From Amoebophrya sp. A120 (taxonomy: Eukaryota; Sar; Dinophyceae; Syndiniales; Amoebophryaceae): a stretch of 64,000 nucleotides of DNA. The stretch lies in assembly GCA_905178155.1 (NCBI GenBank), contig CAJINV010000017.1, positions 1,108,722 to 1,172,721 on the forward strand, read 5' to 3'. The position numbers and the translations under genes are program-made. Shown in pieces: positions 1-13,700 of this stretch (positions are counted from its first letter, which is position 1; each line of letters begins with the position of its first letter). The notes below the pieces were generated by a model, which ran no database searches, was not told where the DNA came from, and worked only from the letters and a program-made list of their open reading frames with translations.

Positions 1-138
1 CGAGTGCGGTTTGAGGGCAGCAAGCGGGAGCGATGTGACTGACAGTATTTCATAAATAGTACATGTTTGCTTTTGATCCTGTTGTACTCCTGATTTTCTG
101 TGTCACAAGTTGAAAGAAGGTGAAAAATAAGCATCACA

Positions 139-1199
139 ATGAGGCGCCGCCTTTGGGAGCTTTGCGCTCTCTTCTGCGGCGCGATCTTGACGACGACGAC
201 CAGCCATGCTTTCATGCTTGCGCCTTTTGTTCACGATAAAGCGGATGGCAAAGGAGAGGTCTCAGCGCCGCACGAACAGCAAATCGACCGCAGTTTGTCA
301 CCTGTAGTTGTTGTACCAGCTTCATCCACTCAGAAACAAAAGCAGCACCAGGATCATGCTGCTCCTCCTTCTTTTATCCAGATCGAGGCAAAAGTAGAAC
401 AACATCAAGGCTTTCCTTCGTGCAAAAGCGACTGTCGAAAGTGCGAGCAACTGGTCAAAGAACTGACGACTGCGAAGAACGGGGAAAAATGCGCGCAGTG
501 CTCCACCTGCATGAAGAGCGGCGCCGCGCGGTCGCACGGACCGCCCGCCTGCGGACAGGAGTGCGGCAAGTGCGGAACCAGTGGGGAAAGACTGCTCGCC
601 TCCTGCCAGCCGTGCCACGACTGCAAGGTCGCGGGCCGGCCGGTAGTGGTGGCGGAGTTGGAGAAGTGAAATCGGAAGAACAAGCGACAGACAGTGCTAG
701 CAGAGGATTCCTCGTCATGGAATCATGCAAATGCAAAATCAAAACAGCATATTTACAATGGCAAGCTCATCTCAATTTCATCCTGATCGGAATTATCGAC
801 GATCCGAATTCTGTCAGATCAAGCTCGTCAACATCATCCAGCATGTGACTTCTCCTCACAACAAAACAAACAAAAACAGTGCTCACCAAGACCCTGTTGA
901 ATTGCCCGTTGTGTGCCGACAAAGAGCCTTGCTTCGTCGATTGCAAAGCCAGTGGAGCCGGGTGGGACAAGTGTCTGCAACGGTGTTTGGGTGACAACCC
1001 CATGATGCTCGACATGTTTTCCCACATGACCGAGAAACTGCAGGCAAGAAAGCAGGCGATGGTGGGCACCACGACGGGTGGTCAGGCCGAAGCGTCAAAA
1101 CACGATTTTTCCGCCACAACTGCTGCCGCTGGCGGGATGAAGAAAAAGCCTTTGATTTTGGAGGGAAAACCTCTGAAGTCGTTCGGACGGGAGCTGTGA
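139..1199 (+). CDS. Secreted Cys-rich protein, two exons
   Basis: Exons 139-627 and 891-1199 join in phase 0 across a GT-AG intron (AAG|GTCGCG ... ACCAAG|ACC), giving 265 residues. The N-terminus (MRRRLWELCALFCGAI) is a signal peptide, so the protein should enter the secretory pathway. A Pro/Gln-rich linker follows, then a block with many CxxC pairs (CKSDCRKC, CAQCSTC, CGQECGKC, CQPCHDC). This block continues across the intron into exon 2 (NCPLCADKEPC, CFVDCK, CLQRCLGD), which is why I join the two exons. The C-terminus is basic and cysteine-free. I recognise no family. The cysteines may form disulfides or bind metal. The start is the first ATG of the frame. Confidence 0.7.
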
Positions 1200-1785
1200 G
1201 CAGGGCGGAAGGATTGCTGAGCGAAATTGTCTGATATTTTTTTCCATCTGATAAAGAACAAAAACTTTTTTCCACCTGCTTGCGTAGGTAAGTAAGTACT
1301 TCTACCCCCATCGGGAGCGGGCCACTTCTACTGTAGCCCGGTATAGCAGCACTGTGCTTTACCAAAGCGCGGAGGAGTCAACACTCTGACCGTCGTGCTT
1401 ATCTCCGAGGAGCTGTGTTCTCTCACTTTTGTGACGCTGTAAGGCAAAGTCAAGAACCCTTTTTTTTTGAATGCCATTCTTCGAGGAGTTTTTTGGTACC
1501 ACTAGCAGAACAAATTATTATCATCTTCCACCAACGAACGATATATGATAAGTCTTGTTAAGTAGAAGTTCTCTTTTTCTGTCGTATTGGTGTTTCTGTT
1601 TGTTTCTGTGTTATCGTGGTTTTCTTCCAGCGCAGGAAACAGCCACTATCTAAGCGTTGGGGTGATTGTGAAAAGAAAGCAATTTCTCATAATTTAATTT
1701 CATAAATAACAAATTGCTTGTCTTCGATGATATTTTCTAGGAACACGCGACCAAGTAGCAAGATTTCTCACGACCCATAAGCAGA

Positions 1786-3468
1786 ATGGCGGCCGTGGCG
1801 CCAGAAGGCGTCCTCAGCCGCGTCATCGCGGCGGCGGGCCAGGGAGCGGTGGGCGCGATGGTGGGCGCAATCTTGTCGGCGTTAAGTGAGCCAATCGTAA
1901 ACAGGGTGCTGGTGAAGAGAATACCCCTGCAGCAGGCAATGGAGGAAGTGACTTTCGAAGTCATTGCAAAGTTCTTCCAGGTATAGCAAAAATGATTCCT
2001 CCAGGAACCGTGTGAGTGTGTGTGCCGTGTATTTCGTTTTCTTCATATTTGGAGTTGTGCCGTCTCACTTTCATGCACAGGAGCCGTCTCACTCAAAAGC
2101 GGCTGTTTGGGTAGTTGGTCTGCATGGATGTTCCTAGTAAAAATGATTTTTAAAAATCCGCATGCGCAATTGCAAGAAGAATCGCCCTGAAGAATCGCAT
2201 AATGAACATTTTTCCAGACCACCTTACCGACGAACTTCGTGAAGTTTCCGTTTTTCGAGGCGGTGAACGTAATTATGTCGATGATAGACGTGAGTCCGGC
2301 GTTTCGAGGGACCGTCACGGGAGCGGTTTTTACCACTGCAACCTTGCCAATCACAAACTACCGCTACAGGAAGTCCATGGGCCTGCCAACAGAGCTGTCA
2401 GGCCTGTATCAAGCGTATGTGCCAACGGTATAGCATAGTACTCTGGGCTAATATTTTGTTTTGCTTTTGTTTTTTACCTTATTTGATGCGGCCGGTGGAG
2501 CGTCAACATCACCGCGACACTCACGACCTGGTACTTCTTGTCGCTGTCCGGGGTGTAAAAAACACGACCCTCAGTCGTACTCTGTGATGCACAAGGACAA
2601 CATCAAAACGTGTGTACATGGTAAGTTAACAATAGCAGACCAACAATATCACTCAAATTCTATCAGGTTCTCCGCGACATTATGTACGGCATCGTCCGAA
2701 ATAACGTCACCACCATGCTGCTGTCCCGCAACCCGGAATTTGCAAAAACCAACGGCGGGCGATTTTTTAACATGTTCGTCACGGTATTCTCCGCTTGCGT
2801 GCTGTCTGCACCCGGAAACGAATACAGAGGTATGTTCCTTCAGGGAAATTTTTTTCGTGTTGTGGGGGCAAGTTCTTCTTTATCTACTTACTTACTTTAC
2901 TAAATGTGAACGCCATTGGATGAAATGAGTAGTCGCGCATAATATGTCTATGTCTATCACGCAAAAAAAAAACGACCACGCGAAAGAACCGAACTATCAG
3001 GCTACTGCCTTCAGCCCAAGGGAAAGGAGAAGCCGTTCCGGGAATTTTTCCAGCCTGTGAATTTTGCCCGCAGTACGATAATCGGATCCTGCATCATGTC
3101 AACAGCGCTGGCTTGCGGGGCATTGGTGACGCCACAGGTATAGATACACCTACATCGCACGATCCTGCTTCGAGCTTTTTTCTAGGAATGCTGAGCTGAC
3201 GCGTTTGGGTTTCTTGTGGTGCAAGAAAGCTAATAGAAAGCGCACTGTGTGGCTGATGTTGCTCTTCTCATGGACTAGCGGCAACACAGCGGCAGCTGGC
3301 GGCCGGGCTCAACCTATTTACAATAAATTCTAGGTCACCGCCGTGGTCGACCGGTTGAAGGCCTATTTGGACGCCAATCCGCTGGCCTACTGCATAATAG
3401 CGCTCTACATGGCCCACCGCGCGCTGGAAAAGTACGAGAAAAAACAGGACGGGAAAGCGACGAAATAA
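1786..3468 (+). CDS. Divergent mitochondrial-carrier-like membrane protein
   Basis: Five exons (1786-1980, 2218-2427, 2667-2829, 3001-3137, 3334-3468) join in frame into 279 residues. All introns are GT-AG, and three donors read GTATAG. The protein has three repeats of a hydrophobic stretch followed by a proline motif and a polar loop: LSEPIVNRVLVKR, LPITNYRYRKS and SAPGNEYRGY. LYQAYVPTVLRDIMYG resembles the carrier segment that normally reads like YRGFxPTxLRxxPY. The classical Px[DE]xx[KR] signature is degenerate in all three repeats. I infer a divergent SLC25-like carrier, probably in the mitochondrial inner membrane, with unknown substrate. It could instead be another small polytopic membrane protein. 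The exon structure is firmer than the family call. Confidence 0.6.
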
Positions 3469-4702
3469 GAGACGCGACCCTTGGTACAGTAGGGACTTTT
3501 CCTGAAAACGGCAATGACTATCACTCGCATGGCAGATGTACAACTAGTAATTTTTGAAGGAAATACAAAGGATGTATATGATTTAATAGTTAGAACAAAT
3601 AGCCGTAGCGCAGCGTCAATTTTGAAAATTCATTTTCCCATGTCGCCACGACAAAGTATTGACGGCGAGACATGTGTGTAGGTGTATTTGATAGATAGGC
3701 GAACTACGTGTCCTTTGATAACAACAACGAAGAAATAGAAACAAGCTCAAGTAAGTAAATCATTTTCCATTGGAGCGCATCTCCATCTGTCGCCATGGTG
3801 TGGCGGCGCAAGAACTTCCGCATCGCTCCCATGCAAAACAAACGAGAAATGGAGCAACGATTTTGATTGTAAGGAAAAATCAAAGTAGCTGCAAAACCGA
3901 GGCGCAGAAGAAACAACAGGGATCTTCGTAAAAGCGAACGGATTTATTTTGCCTGTGGGGTGGAGGCGGTGGGTTTGCCCAACAGGAGTTGAGTCACCTC
4001 TTACGTCACAAATACCGATGCGAGTTTTTTTTTTCTGCGGGAAGGAGAGACGAGGAGTGCTGTCTCAAAAAGAGGTCGTCGAGCACGACGACAATGAAGA
4101 GAAAAGAGCCAGTGCATGGATGAAGATGAGAGAAGAAGTACGGAAGGGCTATCAATAGGCCCAATTTATTTGTTTCCTTGTCACCAGTGTCATCAGGTTT
4201 TTTTTTTTGCTGCTCCTTGTTCGTTCTTCAAGCGCGCACCTTTTTTTCCAATCTCCAGGTCGGAGCAGAGAGAACGAAAAGAGCCAGAATCAGAAAAGAT
4301 GAGATGCAGTAAGAATCTGCTCATCAAATACTTCGTCGAGGAAGCTGCATCATGAATGGAATGACGTTCTTTCCATTTTGACGAAAAGGAAAATATGAAA
4401 TTCCGGTAGTTAAGCTGGGTCAGAACAAACGGCATCATGCCTGATGGCTTGTTGTAATCAATATCAGATTACTTGAACAAGCAGAAGCAACAAGGAAGGA
4501 CCAAGAACGGAGAAAAGCGATCTGCCCTGCCTGCTAGGCAGCAAGTTACGTCTGGACCCAGCAGCTTCTAAGCAAGCCTGCGGAGACACGACGACACACA
4601 TAAAGCAGCTGATACTGCACCGCGCTCGTCCGTCTGTTTTTGCGAGAAACGAAAAAAACCGCTTTTGCAGGAGGAAAACCCACTGCTAGCGTGAACAAGA
4701 AG
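3469..4702. other. Intergenic, no supported gene
   Basis: This stretch lies between two plus-strand genes. Only short open frames occur, with no recognisable domain, signal peptide or splice-joinable partner. It probably holds the 3' end of the carrier-like transcript and the promoter and leader of the giant gene. Confidence 0.5.
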
Positions 4703-7700
4703 ATGATGCTGCGGAGGACACCAGTCTGCTTCAAGGCAGCCGCACTGCTCCTCGAGTTGTCATGTTCCGTATTTATCCCGTTCTTGCTAACGAGCGTGTC
4801 CGCCCAGGATGAGGCGGCGGACCTTGCCCACGGCAAGGGCTTTCAGGATGCGCAGCAGGTTCCCCGGGAACCAATGGTTTTCATCTGCAGCGACTGCCAC
4901 CCGTGTTTGTACCCAGACACGACCACCTATCATGTGGAAACCGCACATGACTGCGAGCAGGCGTGCTACTTCAGCAGCTCCTGCCGCTACACGGCCTACA
5001 ATCCCCGGGAACAGGAGTGCAATCAGTACACAACGTGTAAGGTGGACAAAACCGGCGATCTAGAGTACACAAGGATGCACAAGAGGGACCCAGGTTTTGG
5101 TTTCATCTTGAGTTCTTGGGAACTGTCATGCATCTTCACGAAGCTCAGCCAAACTCGGTTTTTACGTTGCTCCGTCAACTTTTTTTTCTGCTGCATATTA
5201 CAGCGCTACTAGTAGTAGTTCTTCATCTTCCTACATTCATAGACGTGCCTCTACGTCTCCCTCTACTGCTCCGCGTGAACTACAACAAAAAACGCACTTT
5301 TGCGTTCTACTTCTCATTCAGGTGTTCTCTCCGACCTGTATCTGTCCTCGTCCTGCTCCCTCGAGCCGGCGTTCCAGCCCATGGTGCAAAACTACAAGGC
5401 CGGGTGCCCCTCCACGGCGGTGGGCGCTGCGACGTTTAAGTCGAAGAACGACCTCTGGGTCAACGACGAGCAGATTTTCCGGTCTTCCAAGGGGTACGCA
5501 ACGGTACCGGCCGAGCTCTACCACGACACGCCCACCGTGCTGAGCATTCAGACCCTGATGGACATCGAGATGACCGAGGACGACGTCGTTTCCTGCAGCG
5601 AACACCACCACTGCCAAGGTTCGGATAATTACTCGCTTTTTTTTGTCATGCAAGTTTTTGCACAGCAGACGCGGCGCGATGCAGGAGCACCAGATCCAGA
5701 TGCTTGTGCGTTCCCGGCTCGAGCTCCTTCATCAGGATGAGAAGTCTATTTTTTATTTTTTGAGCAGCTGTTGCTGCAGCAGTTGTAGCTCGTACCAAAG
5801 GATGAAATGTTCCAAAAACGTCGAAACCCAAACTTCTATCACAGCCGGTTTCTGGAACCCGAACCAGAAATGCGCTGGCGGCTTCTGCCGGACCATTGCG
5901 CACACCTACACGGTAGCCTTTCAGGACACGTCTGTCGCCGACTACGACCAGGCCACCACAGACCGGTCGTACGGCGCGCTGTCTCGGGAAACCATCATGA
6001 TCAAGCCGCCGGATGCCGCGGATGTCATTGCGGACTACGCCCAAGTCATGCAGGACTACGCGGGCACGGACTACGAAAAGGAAGTGCTGGCCACGGTCCA
6101 CAACAACAAACCGCTGCAGCCGGTTTGTCAGCACTGCAACAAGATCTGCGACTACGGGTCGGACTACGAGTGGTTTTTGCGGTCCGAGGGAGCGCTGCCG
6201 CGGTTCCAGTGCATCGAGTCCTGCTACAAGGACCGGAAGTGCGTGGCGGTGAACATCAACGAAGAGGAGGGGATTTGCGATTTATTCAAAACTTGTCACG
6301 AAAAGGACATGCTGATGCTTTCCCACACCGACGCTGGCGAGTTGCTGAAGATGGAGAAGCACCCGGTCTCGGGGGAGCACAAGGTCATGATTGGGGGTGT
6401 GGAAGTGAAGAAACGGAGCTTGGAGGGGAAGGAGGAAGACGAGGAGGAGAAAGGTAAGTACTAAAGCATCAATATAGATCTGTTGTTTTATTTCTGTCGA
6501 TTGTTGTGCTAGATCATGAAGCGCAGACTTATACTGGAGACCGCGACGTCATAATTGATAATTGCAGCGTGGTCCTCTACCTTTTTGCGTCATATTGCAG
6601 CTTTCAACAGAAGAGCTGCTTCTGCTACGTGCTACACTTTTTCCAAACCCAAGGTAAAAAACCGTCCTCAAAGGAAGATGCCCAAGAGCACCAACAAGAA
6701 AAAGACGACAAAGACGACGATGATAAGAAGAAAGAATCAGACAAGCCGAAAATCCTTCCCGGCCAGAAGATCAAGAATCCGGAGACTGGGAAAACAGAGG
6801 TTCTGAAGGTTCCGGAGGAGTTTAAGATCTCGCCCGGAGTCTTAACCCAGTTCATGGTATTCCGGCGGCCCGAGTTGAACTCGCCGCATTATGTCGCGCC
6901 GGACAAACATTTACTGGACTTTGGCGGCACAGAGTACGGCACCGTTGATCTCGTGGGGCAGTCCGCCGCGCAGGACTGTGTCCTGAACGCGCACGCCGGA
7001 AGCGGCATGTCGAAAAAGGAGAAGAAGTAGGACTACTAACTTTTCATTGATGATGACGGCCTGTAGTGATTTTGCTTTAGGATTTCTTGAAGAACTTGAC
7101 TGTTGTTGTTCCCAAAGAAGAATATCTTTTGTCCTGGTCATGCTACGAACACAGCACGTCAATGCTAATATTAGAAAATCCGAATCCCTACCTCCCACAT
7201 CAACAAGGTACGTCCGTCTGACCTGCACCCAGGACACGCACACGGTTTCCGTTTACATCACCGGTCGCGGGATCGTGCCGTCCAATTTTGAGTGTGGGAA
7301 ACCGCTGTGCGGGAAGCGGAACCAGACGGAGTGCGCGCAGGAGAACTACGGGGAGGGAGTGACCACCATGGTGAACGCCATGGCGTCGGTGGACGAATTG
7401 GGGACCATGCGCGACACGGTGGAGTTGGCGAACGACTTCAGCTCGCGGCACAAGAAGTCAATCATGTTCAACTGCCAGTCCGAGAATTTCGACAAAACGA
7501 AAAAGTTCGAACTCGCGGTCGATATCGAATTCGCGGAGCACACGGATTTTGGCCTCATCATGAAGGAGAACCTCCGAACGGAGAACGACAACGCGAACGA
7601 GGTGTTCAAGGTCGGCTACGCGCCACGGTGCAGGTTCCCAGACCTGCGCGCGCTGTTCTACGACTACACCGCGTCCAAATCCGAGTGCGAACAGATACCG

Positions 7701-10700
7701 AAGGACTGGGACGCCAGTAAGGAGACGCAGGTCCGGTTCATTTGTCCGCTGAAGGAAACCTCCTACGTCGGCTTCAACGCGGTGGTGGAGGACGCGTCCG
7801 CGAAACTGGTTTTCAACAACAAGTTGCTGCGGAATTTAAAGTCCATCACGGCCACCGACGGTACCCACGGCGGGACGGACTTCGGCGGGGTGGACTTTTA
7901 CTACCCGATCACGAACTTGGAGATAAAGTCCGACAACCCCGATGGCGTGCAGTCGTGGAAATTGGACACCTTCTGCGAGGAAAAGTCGCGGTCGTACGAT
8001 TTCATCCTCCAAAACGGCTGGATGATGACACCGGTGGTGACGGACTTGAAAGTTTCCACGGGCGACAACTGCATTATTATGCATTGCAAAAGTATCGCGC
8101 TCGTAGTAATCGCAACCACGTTCATGACGCACCATGACAAATTTAATGCTCGTACGTGATTCAGCATGACAGATTTTTGCGTTTTTGTTGTTGAGAAAAT
8201 TTTTTGTATATGCGATTTAAGTACAAGTAGCACGAGACTTTTGCAATGCATAATGATGAAGCCGAAGAAGTTTCAGCTGAACGTGACAGAGTACCTGATC
8301 GAGTGCCCCCAGTCCACGGAGTACATCGGAATTACCCCGATGCTGAAAGATATCGGGACCCGGATGCTGGTCAACGACGACCTGTTCCCCGCCAACGAGG
8401 AAATCGATATGGCATTCTCAAACGTTACATTCTCAACTGTTACATGGATTTGTCATGCAAAGCTACCTGCTGAAGCCGCCAGTCGGAGATAATCAAGCAT
8501 CTACGCATGACAAATTCCCGGAGTGCTAAACAGCATGCAAATCTGTAATGCAAAAGGAACAATCTTCCCCCTTTCGCTTTTGCCGTTCTTGCATTACAAA
8601 TTCATGCAACAGTTGAGAATGTAACATTTGAGAGCTCCATAATCGAGCCCGTGCACTTGGAGGCCGGCGACGAGCACGTGTGGGACATCACGTTTCTGCC
8701 CCCGATGTATGCATGTTGCAAAAGTATTTCGGACTCGTAGTTGTACTTGCAATCATGCATGACAAATTCATTTCCATCATAGCCATAGGCATAGGCAAAT
8801 CAACATAAACAAATTTCACTTTTCAGAAAAGTGAAATTTGTTTATGCTGATTTGCCTATGGCTTTCGCTTTCAATTTGCTCAACAAGAAAATTTCTTGTT
8901 GAACAAATTGAAATTTGTAAATGCAACTTTATAGAACCAGCACGACTACGATACTTTTGCAATGCATACGATCGACCCGGACACGAAACAGGCGGTCTAC
9001 GGCTACAACGCCGACTCGAAAATCCACATCAAGGTCACCGGCGTCCGGTTCGCTATGGGAATGTCAGGATTGTTTGAAATCGTCAAAGTTGAAACTATAG
9101 TTTGTCATGCATAAAATCGACACCACTTGGAAGCCCAATTTCCAAGCAGCGCATGACAAATTTTGGCACCGTCCAAATCCAGTTTATCATGCTGTTTAGG
9201 GACAGAAGGCGTCTCCTGTCATGCTACTTTAGCAGCTCTATCGCAGACCCCAAACAGGCTGACCGTCGGCCTCACTTGCCATCCCTGCAAGAGAGGCACT
9301 ATATTCATTCCTTGCAATTTATGCATGAGAAATGATTTCAACTCTGTCGATTTCAATCCTGACGCTTCCATATTCGCGCCCTGGGGGTTGGGCCAGGCCG
9401 CGACGGAGATGATCGCGTCCATCTGTTCCGCCGCGGGTCTGGGTCTGGCGGTCGTGTCCGCGAGCAACTTCATGGGGGTGGCGAAGTTTCTGCAGTTTCT
9501 CGGCATTCTGGTCGCGGTCCACGGCACACCGGACGCGTTTAAAACGTTCTGCGCGTCCTTTTCCAAGGTGAATCTGCAGTTCAACCACCTGGACGACTAC
9601 ATCAAACTGCCGCACTTTGACATCAAAAAGTACATCCCCTTCGACATCAAGAAGTTTCAGAAGATGGCCGCGCAGGCCGCGGGCCTCCCGTTTCGCGCGC
9701 TGAAGGTGCTGCAGAAGCACGCCGAGACCGCGGTGCTGAAAGCGCATCTGCACGTCGCCGGTCCAGATGAGAAACTGAGCAAGAAACAACAGTCCATCGC
9801 TGATATGACAGTGCGCAAGAACTCCCCCTCGTTCTCATTTCTCATGCAAAGCCCCAGATCCAGTTGCTTCCACCTTGTTATCACTATTATGATATGTATG
9901 ACAGATTCCGGAAGCTGCGTAAAAATAAAAAAGCTAAACAGTCGTGCTACACTAGCCGCATGAAAAAGTTGTCATCCGTAGCCTCCACGTGATGTGCTGG
10001 TGTTTGTATTGCTGTTCATGCTATACAGATGAGGGAGGTAGTTGTGACCGGTCATAGCTGACGCGGCCAAGCGCGAAGCGGAGCAGATCGCGGCGATCCG
10101 GAAAAAGTACCGGAAACAGTACATCAAGTTCAAGCAGAACTTCGCCAAGCTGAAAAAATCTTTTTCCGAAAACAAGGGAACCCTGTTCAACTTGTTCCTG
10201 ATCCCGATGATGCTTTCCGGCCTCATGGTTTTCTACGTCGTGCGCTACGTGTTGCGGCTGACCCTGCCCGAGGGGTTCATGGGGTACGACTGGGACCAAG
10301 CACGGAACGAGCAGATGAAGCCCAACTTCATTCTGCTCTTCATCTGCGATTTGGGCTTGATCGGTTTCGTCAAGGCTGCCTCGAAGATCTATTGCGAGGG
10401 CAGCACGATCGAACTGTACCTGCCGGATGCGCACGAGCACTGGGGGTTCTGGAAACCGCCACGAGACTTGATGAACCACGTCTGTTTAACCCTGTTCTTC
10501 CTCTACCCGGTCGCGTTTCTCTACTTCACCGCACGCGAACTCGCGAAAAACCAGCGGCAGGTGATCTACAACAAGGCACTCAAAGGGTACGCCGACAAGG
10601 AAGGCTGTTTGGAAATCCGGGCGTCGCAGAACGCGCCGTTCCCCATACCGGTGCTGGGGCAACTGGCGTCCAAGGTGAACTTCGCGATGAGCACGAACAT

Positions 10701-13700
10701 CAAGTCCGTGTCGCCAATTTTGTGGGCCAAAAACACCAAGGGAGAGTACATCTACGACAAGACGAAAAAGACCCACTGGGTGTTAGGCCTCGGGACGATG
10801 CTCGAGGGAAAAGTGAAGCTGAACACGTTGGAACTTGCGCAATCTACAGACACCGCCCGCGGCGGCACGCACAAATCCGACGTGTACTACCAGTGGGACC
10901 AGATCAAGGTCGGCAAAGTCGAGGACAGCGAGAAAACCCCGCTGAAGGAGGGAGACGTGCTTTTGAAAATTGGCAGCAGAGACGACTTTGAGATGGACAA
11001 AACCGGGTACGAATTGACCGACAAAAACGGGCGGAAAATTATCCGGATGCGGGAAATTCCCTACATCTCGCTGTCCGCTCTGGAGGACGAGTTGTCGGAC
11101 CGCTGTTGGGTAGAGGTGAGGCGAAATGGAGAAATCAAAAAGTTCCAAATGCCCCCTGCGAAACTCACGACCGGATTTGACGTGTGTACCGGGAAGGTGA
11201 CCGGGGTCTGCAAGGGCGCCGCGAAGGGCGGGGGCGGTTTGTCGGCGCTCGCTGGGTTGACCACGACGGAGGAGCCTCTGTCCGCGACCTCGCAGCTGAA
11301 GTTGAACTTCATGCACAGCTCAATGGACAGCAGTAGCGAAGTGGTCACGACCAACGTGGATCGCGATTACGAGGTGCGGGTGTTCGTCGGGAGCATGACC
11401 GACGGGTTCAGTTTTAAATCCAAAATGATTCCCACAAAGGCAGGCGATGAGTCGTTGGACAAGAAAAAATCGGTGCGACGGTCCGACTCCGCGCCTTTCG
11501 GGTCCCTGGATCCCTCGAATTTGATGATGTCGCACGCGACCGACTCCATCAGTTGGAAGCCGGCGAGCGAAGGGAACCAGTTGCAGGTGACGGAGCCGGC
11601 CTCGATGGGCGCCGAATGGAAAGAGCTTCCCGATACCAATTTGGGCTATTACAAGTACAGTCTCAAGACGGGCGGGAAGTCTTTACGAACGGATATCATC
11701 ATGGAGTACAAAATGGTCAAACCCAGGGAGAGCGGAGACGACCTGATGAGCCAACTGGCGGACGTATTTATTGGCATTTAGATGGAGCAGGACCAGGAGC
11801 TAATGCTTGTTAGAACTTGCGTATGCAGAAAATATGTATGGCTTTTGCTGCTAGTCCTCGTGCTATCGTATTCTTGTTGCGATCTTAAACTGAGTCTGGT
11901 AGTGTGTAGTCGACGAGGCAAGAACACATGAAACATGACATGTTGAATTTAACTACATCAGGCCAAAGGCATGTGCTGTGGCGCGGAGGGCGTTGCCGGC
12001 GATAGCTCCAAGGGCCCGGAGTTCGACGTGGACGATGCAAAATTCTTATCACACAGAAAAAAGCTGGCAGGGCACATTTGTAGCGCAAGAATAAACGCAC
12101 AAAAAAAACCTGTATTGCATATCGGAAACAGCATGCTATGGGGCCACCCATGACAAATTTTTGTGTGTGTTTATTTTTGCCTTACAAATCTGACCTGCCA
12201 GCTTTTTTCTGTGGGATAATTCTACCAGCGAATTTACTCCGAGGAAGCCAAGTACGACGCCCACACGTGTTTGACCGGCATGGGCATCGGGAAACAGCCC
12301 TTGAAGCCGCAGTTCGACCGGGCCATCACGGGGGAGCAGGTGCAGGAGGAAACTGATAGCAAGGACGTGGTATGCATTGCAAAAGTATCGTATTCGTATA
12401 AATGCAATACAAATTTCTGCAGCATGAGAAATAAAATTTGTAATGCAGATTTAGCTTAAGAAAGGGATTTGTAATGCATGATTGCAATACGAGTACGATA
12501 CTTTTGCACAGGATACGTGGAAAATGTGGACAACCCCTGGTTCCGCGACCTATCAAGTGCAAAAATGTTTGGGTCTGAGAGAGCATGAGCACAACTTTGT
12601 CATGCACATTTTCCATGATCCATGCTTTCTGTGACGTATGCCAAAGCATCACAGATTTTTTGAGCGCTTATCTATGCGCAGCCAGCATGACAAATACCCT
12701 CTCCGCGTAGCCGAATTTGAATCCTCTTGCACAGGTTTTTTTAGCATCCAAATGCAGCATCACAAGACCCAGACATTTTTGAATTTGATACGACCCCACC
12801 TACGACACAAAGTACTGCCGACGAATCCTCCAGCTGCCCATTCCGGAGAAGCTCGCACTGGAAAACGCGGACGGCGAAAAGGTGCTGGCTAACTTGAACC
12901 ACATCAACAAAATCGTTTTGCGCGGGATGGGCAGCTGCTCGCGGGGGCAGTCCGAGGTGTTCTTGGTGCTGCGGCAGGCGAGCCGGTCCCTGAAGTTGGA
13001 CTTCTCCGTGGTGGGCTCGAGTTACTACGCGCGGTCCGTTCTGGCGAAACTGAAGGAGAACCCGACGCCCGGGCAGCAGGCCATGGAGCGCACGGTGACC
13101 GGGTTGTGCAACGCGATGTGGGAGAAGACGAAGGAGCTGGGCGGCCAGCCGATCACGGACCAGTTTGTGTCCATCGAGAAGTGGAAGGTGGTGCCGGGCA
13201 ATCCGTTTGCGGAGGCGAGACTACAGGTTTCCGTGGATGTGGACCTGGACAAATCCGGTTTTGTAGAACAAGGAACGGAGGACGGATACGATTTGAAAAC
13301 CAAGGAGTTGGTGGACCACTGCGCCAAGGCGTTCCAAGACAACGGCAAAGGGTTTCTCACCCTGTTTCTCCGCGATCTCGCCGAGTTGATGGGCTCCGCC
13401 ATGACGCAGGAGGAAAATACCGCGTTTGCGACCATCACAGAGACCTTCATCCCGACAAAGGGGAAGCCGGCGGCGAAGTGCTACCTGGATTCGATCAAGG
13501 AAAAGTCGAAACTGGGAACGTTGAAGAAAAAGCTCACGCAGATCAAGTTCGAGGACGATTTTGATCACCCGTGTCTGAACCAGGCGGTGGGGAAAGACAC
13601 GTTGGAAGTGTGGATCTGCGGACCCTGCTACAACGGCGTGGAAGCGAACTTCAAGGTCGCTACGGCGTCCATAACGTGCGAGAAGGACGCGGCGAGGACA

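Noticed and set aside
7047-7207. Start of a separate gene at the open frame reading MMMTACSD
   Set aside because: This stretch is intron sequence. The preceding exon ends AA|GTAGGAC and an AG acceptor at 7206-7207 joins in phase, so the exon continues the giant gene rather than beginning a new one.
11764-11961. Gene end at the TAG near 11779 and a new gene at MCCGAEG (11971)
   Set aside because: A GTATTT donor after GAC and a CATCAG acceptor before GCC join in phase 0 (LADAKGMCCGAEG), and total frame bookkeeping supports continuation. A gene break here remains possible but is less parsimonious.
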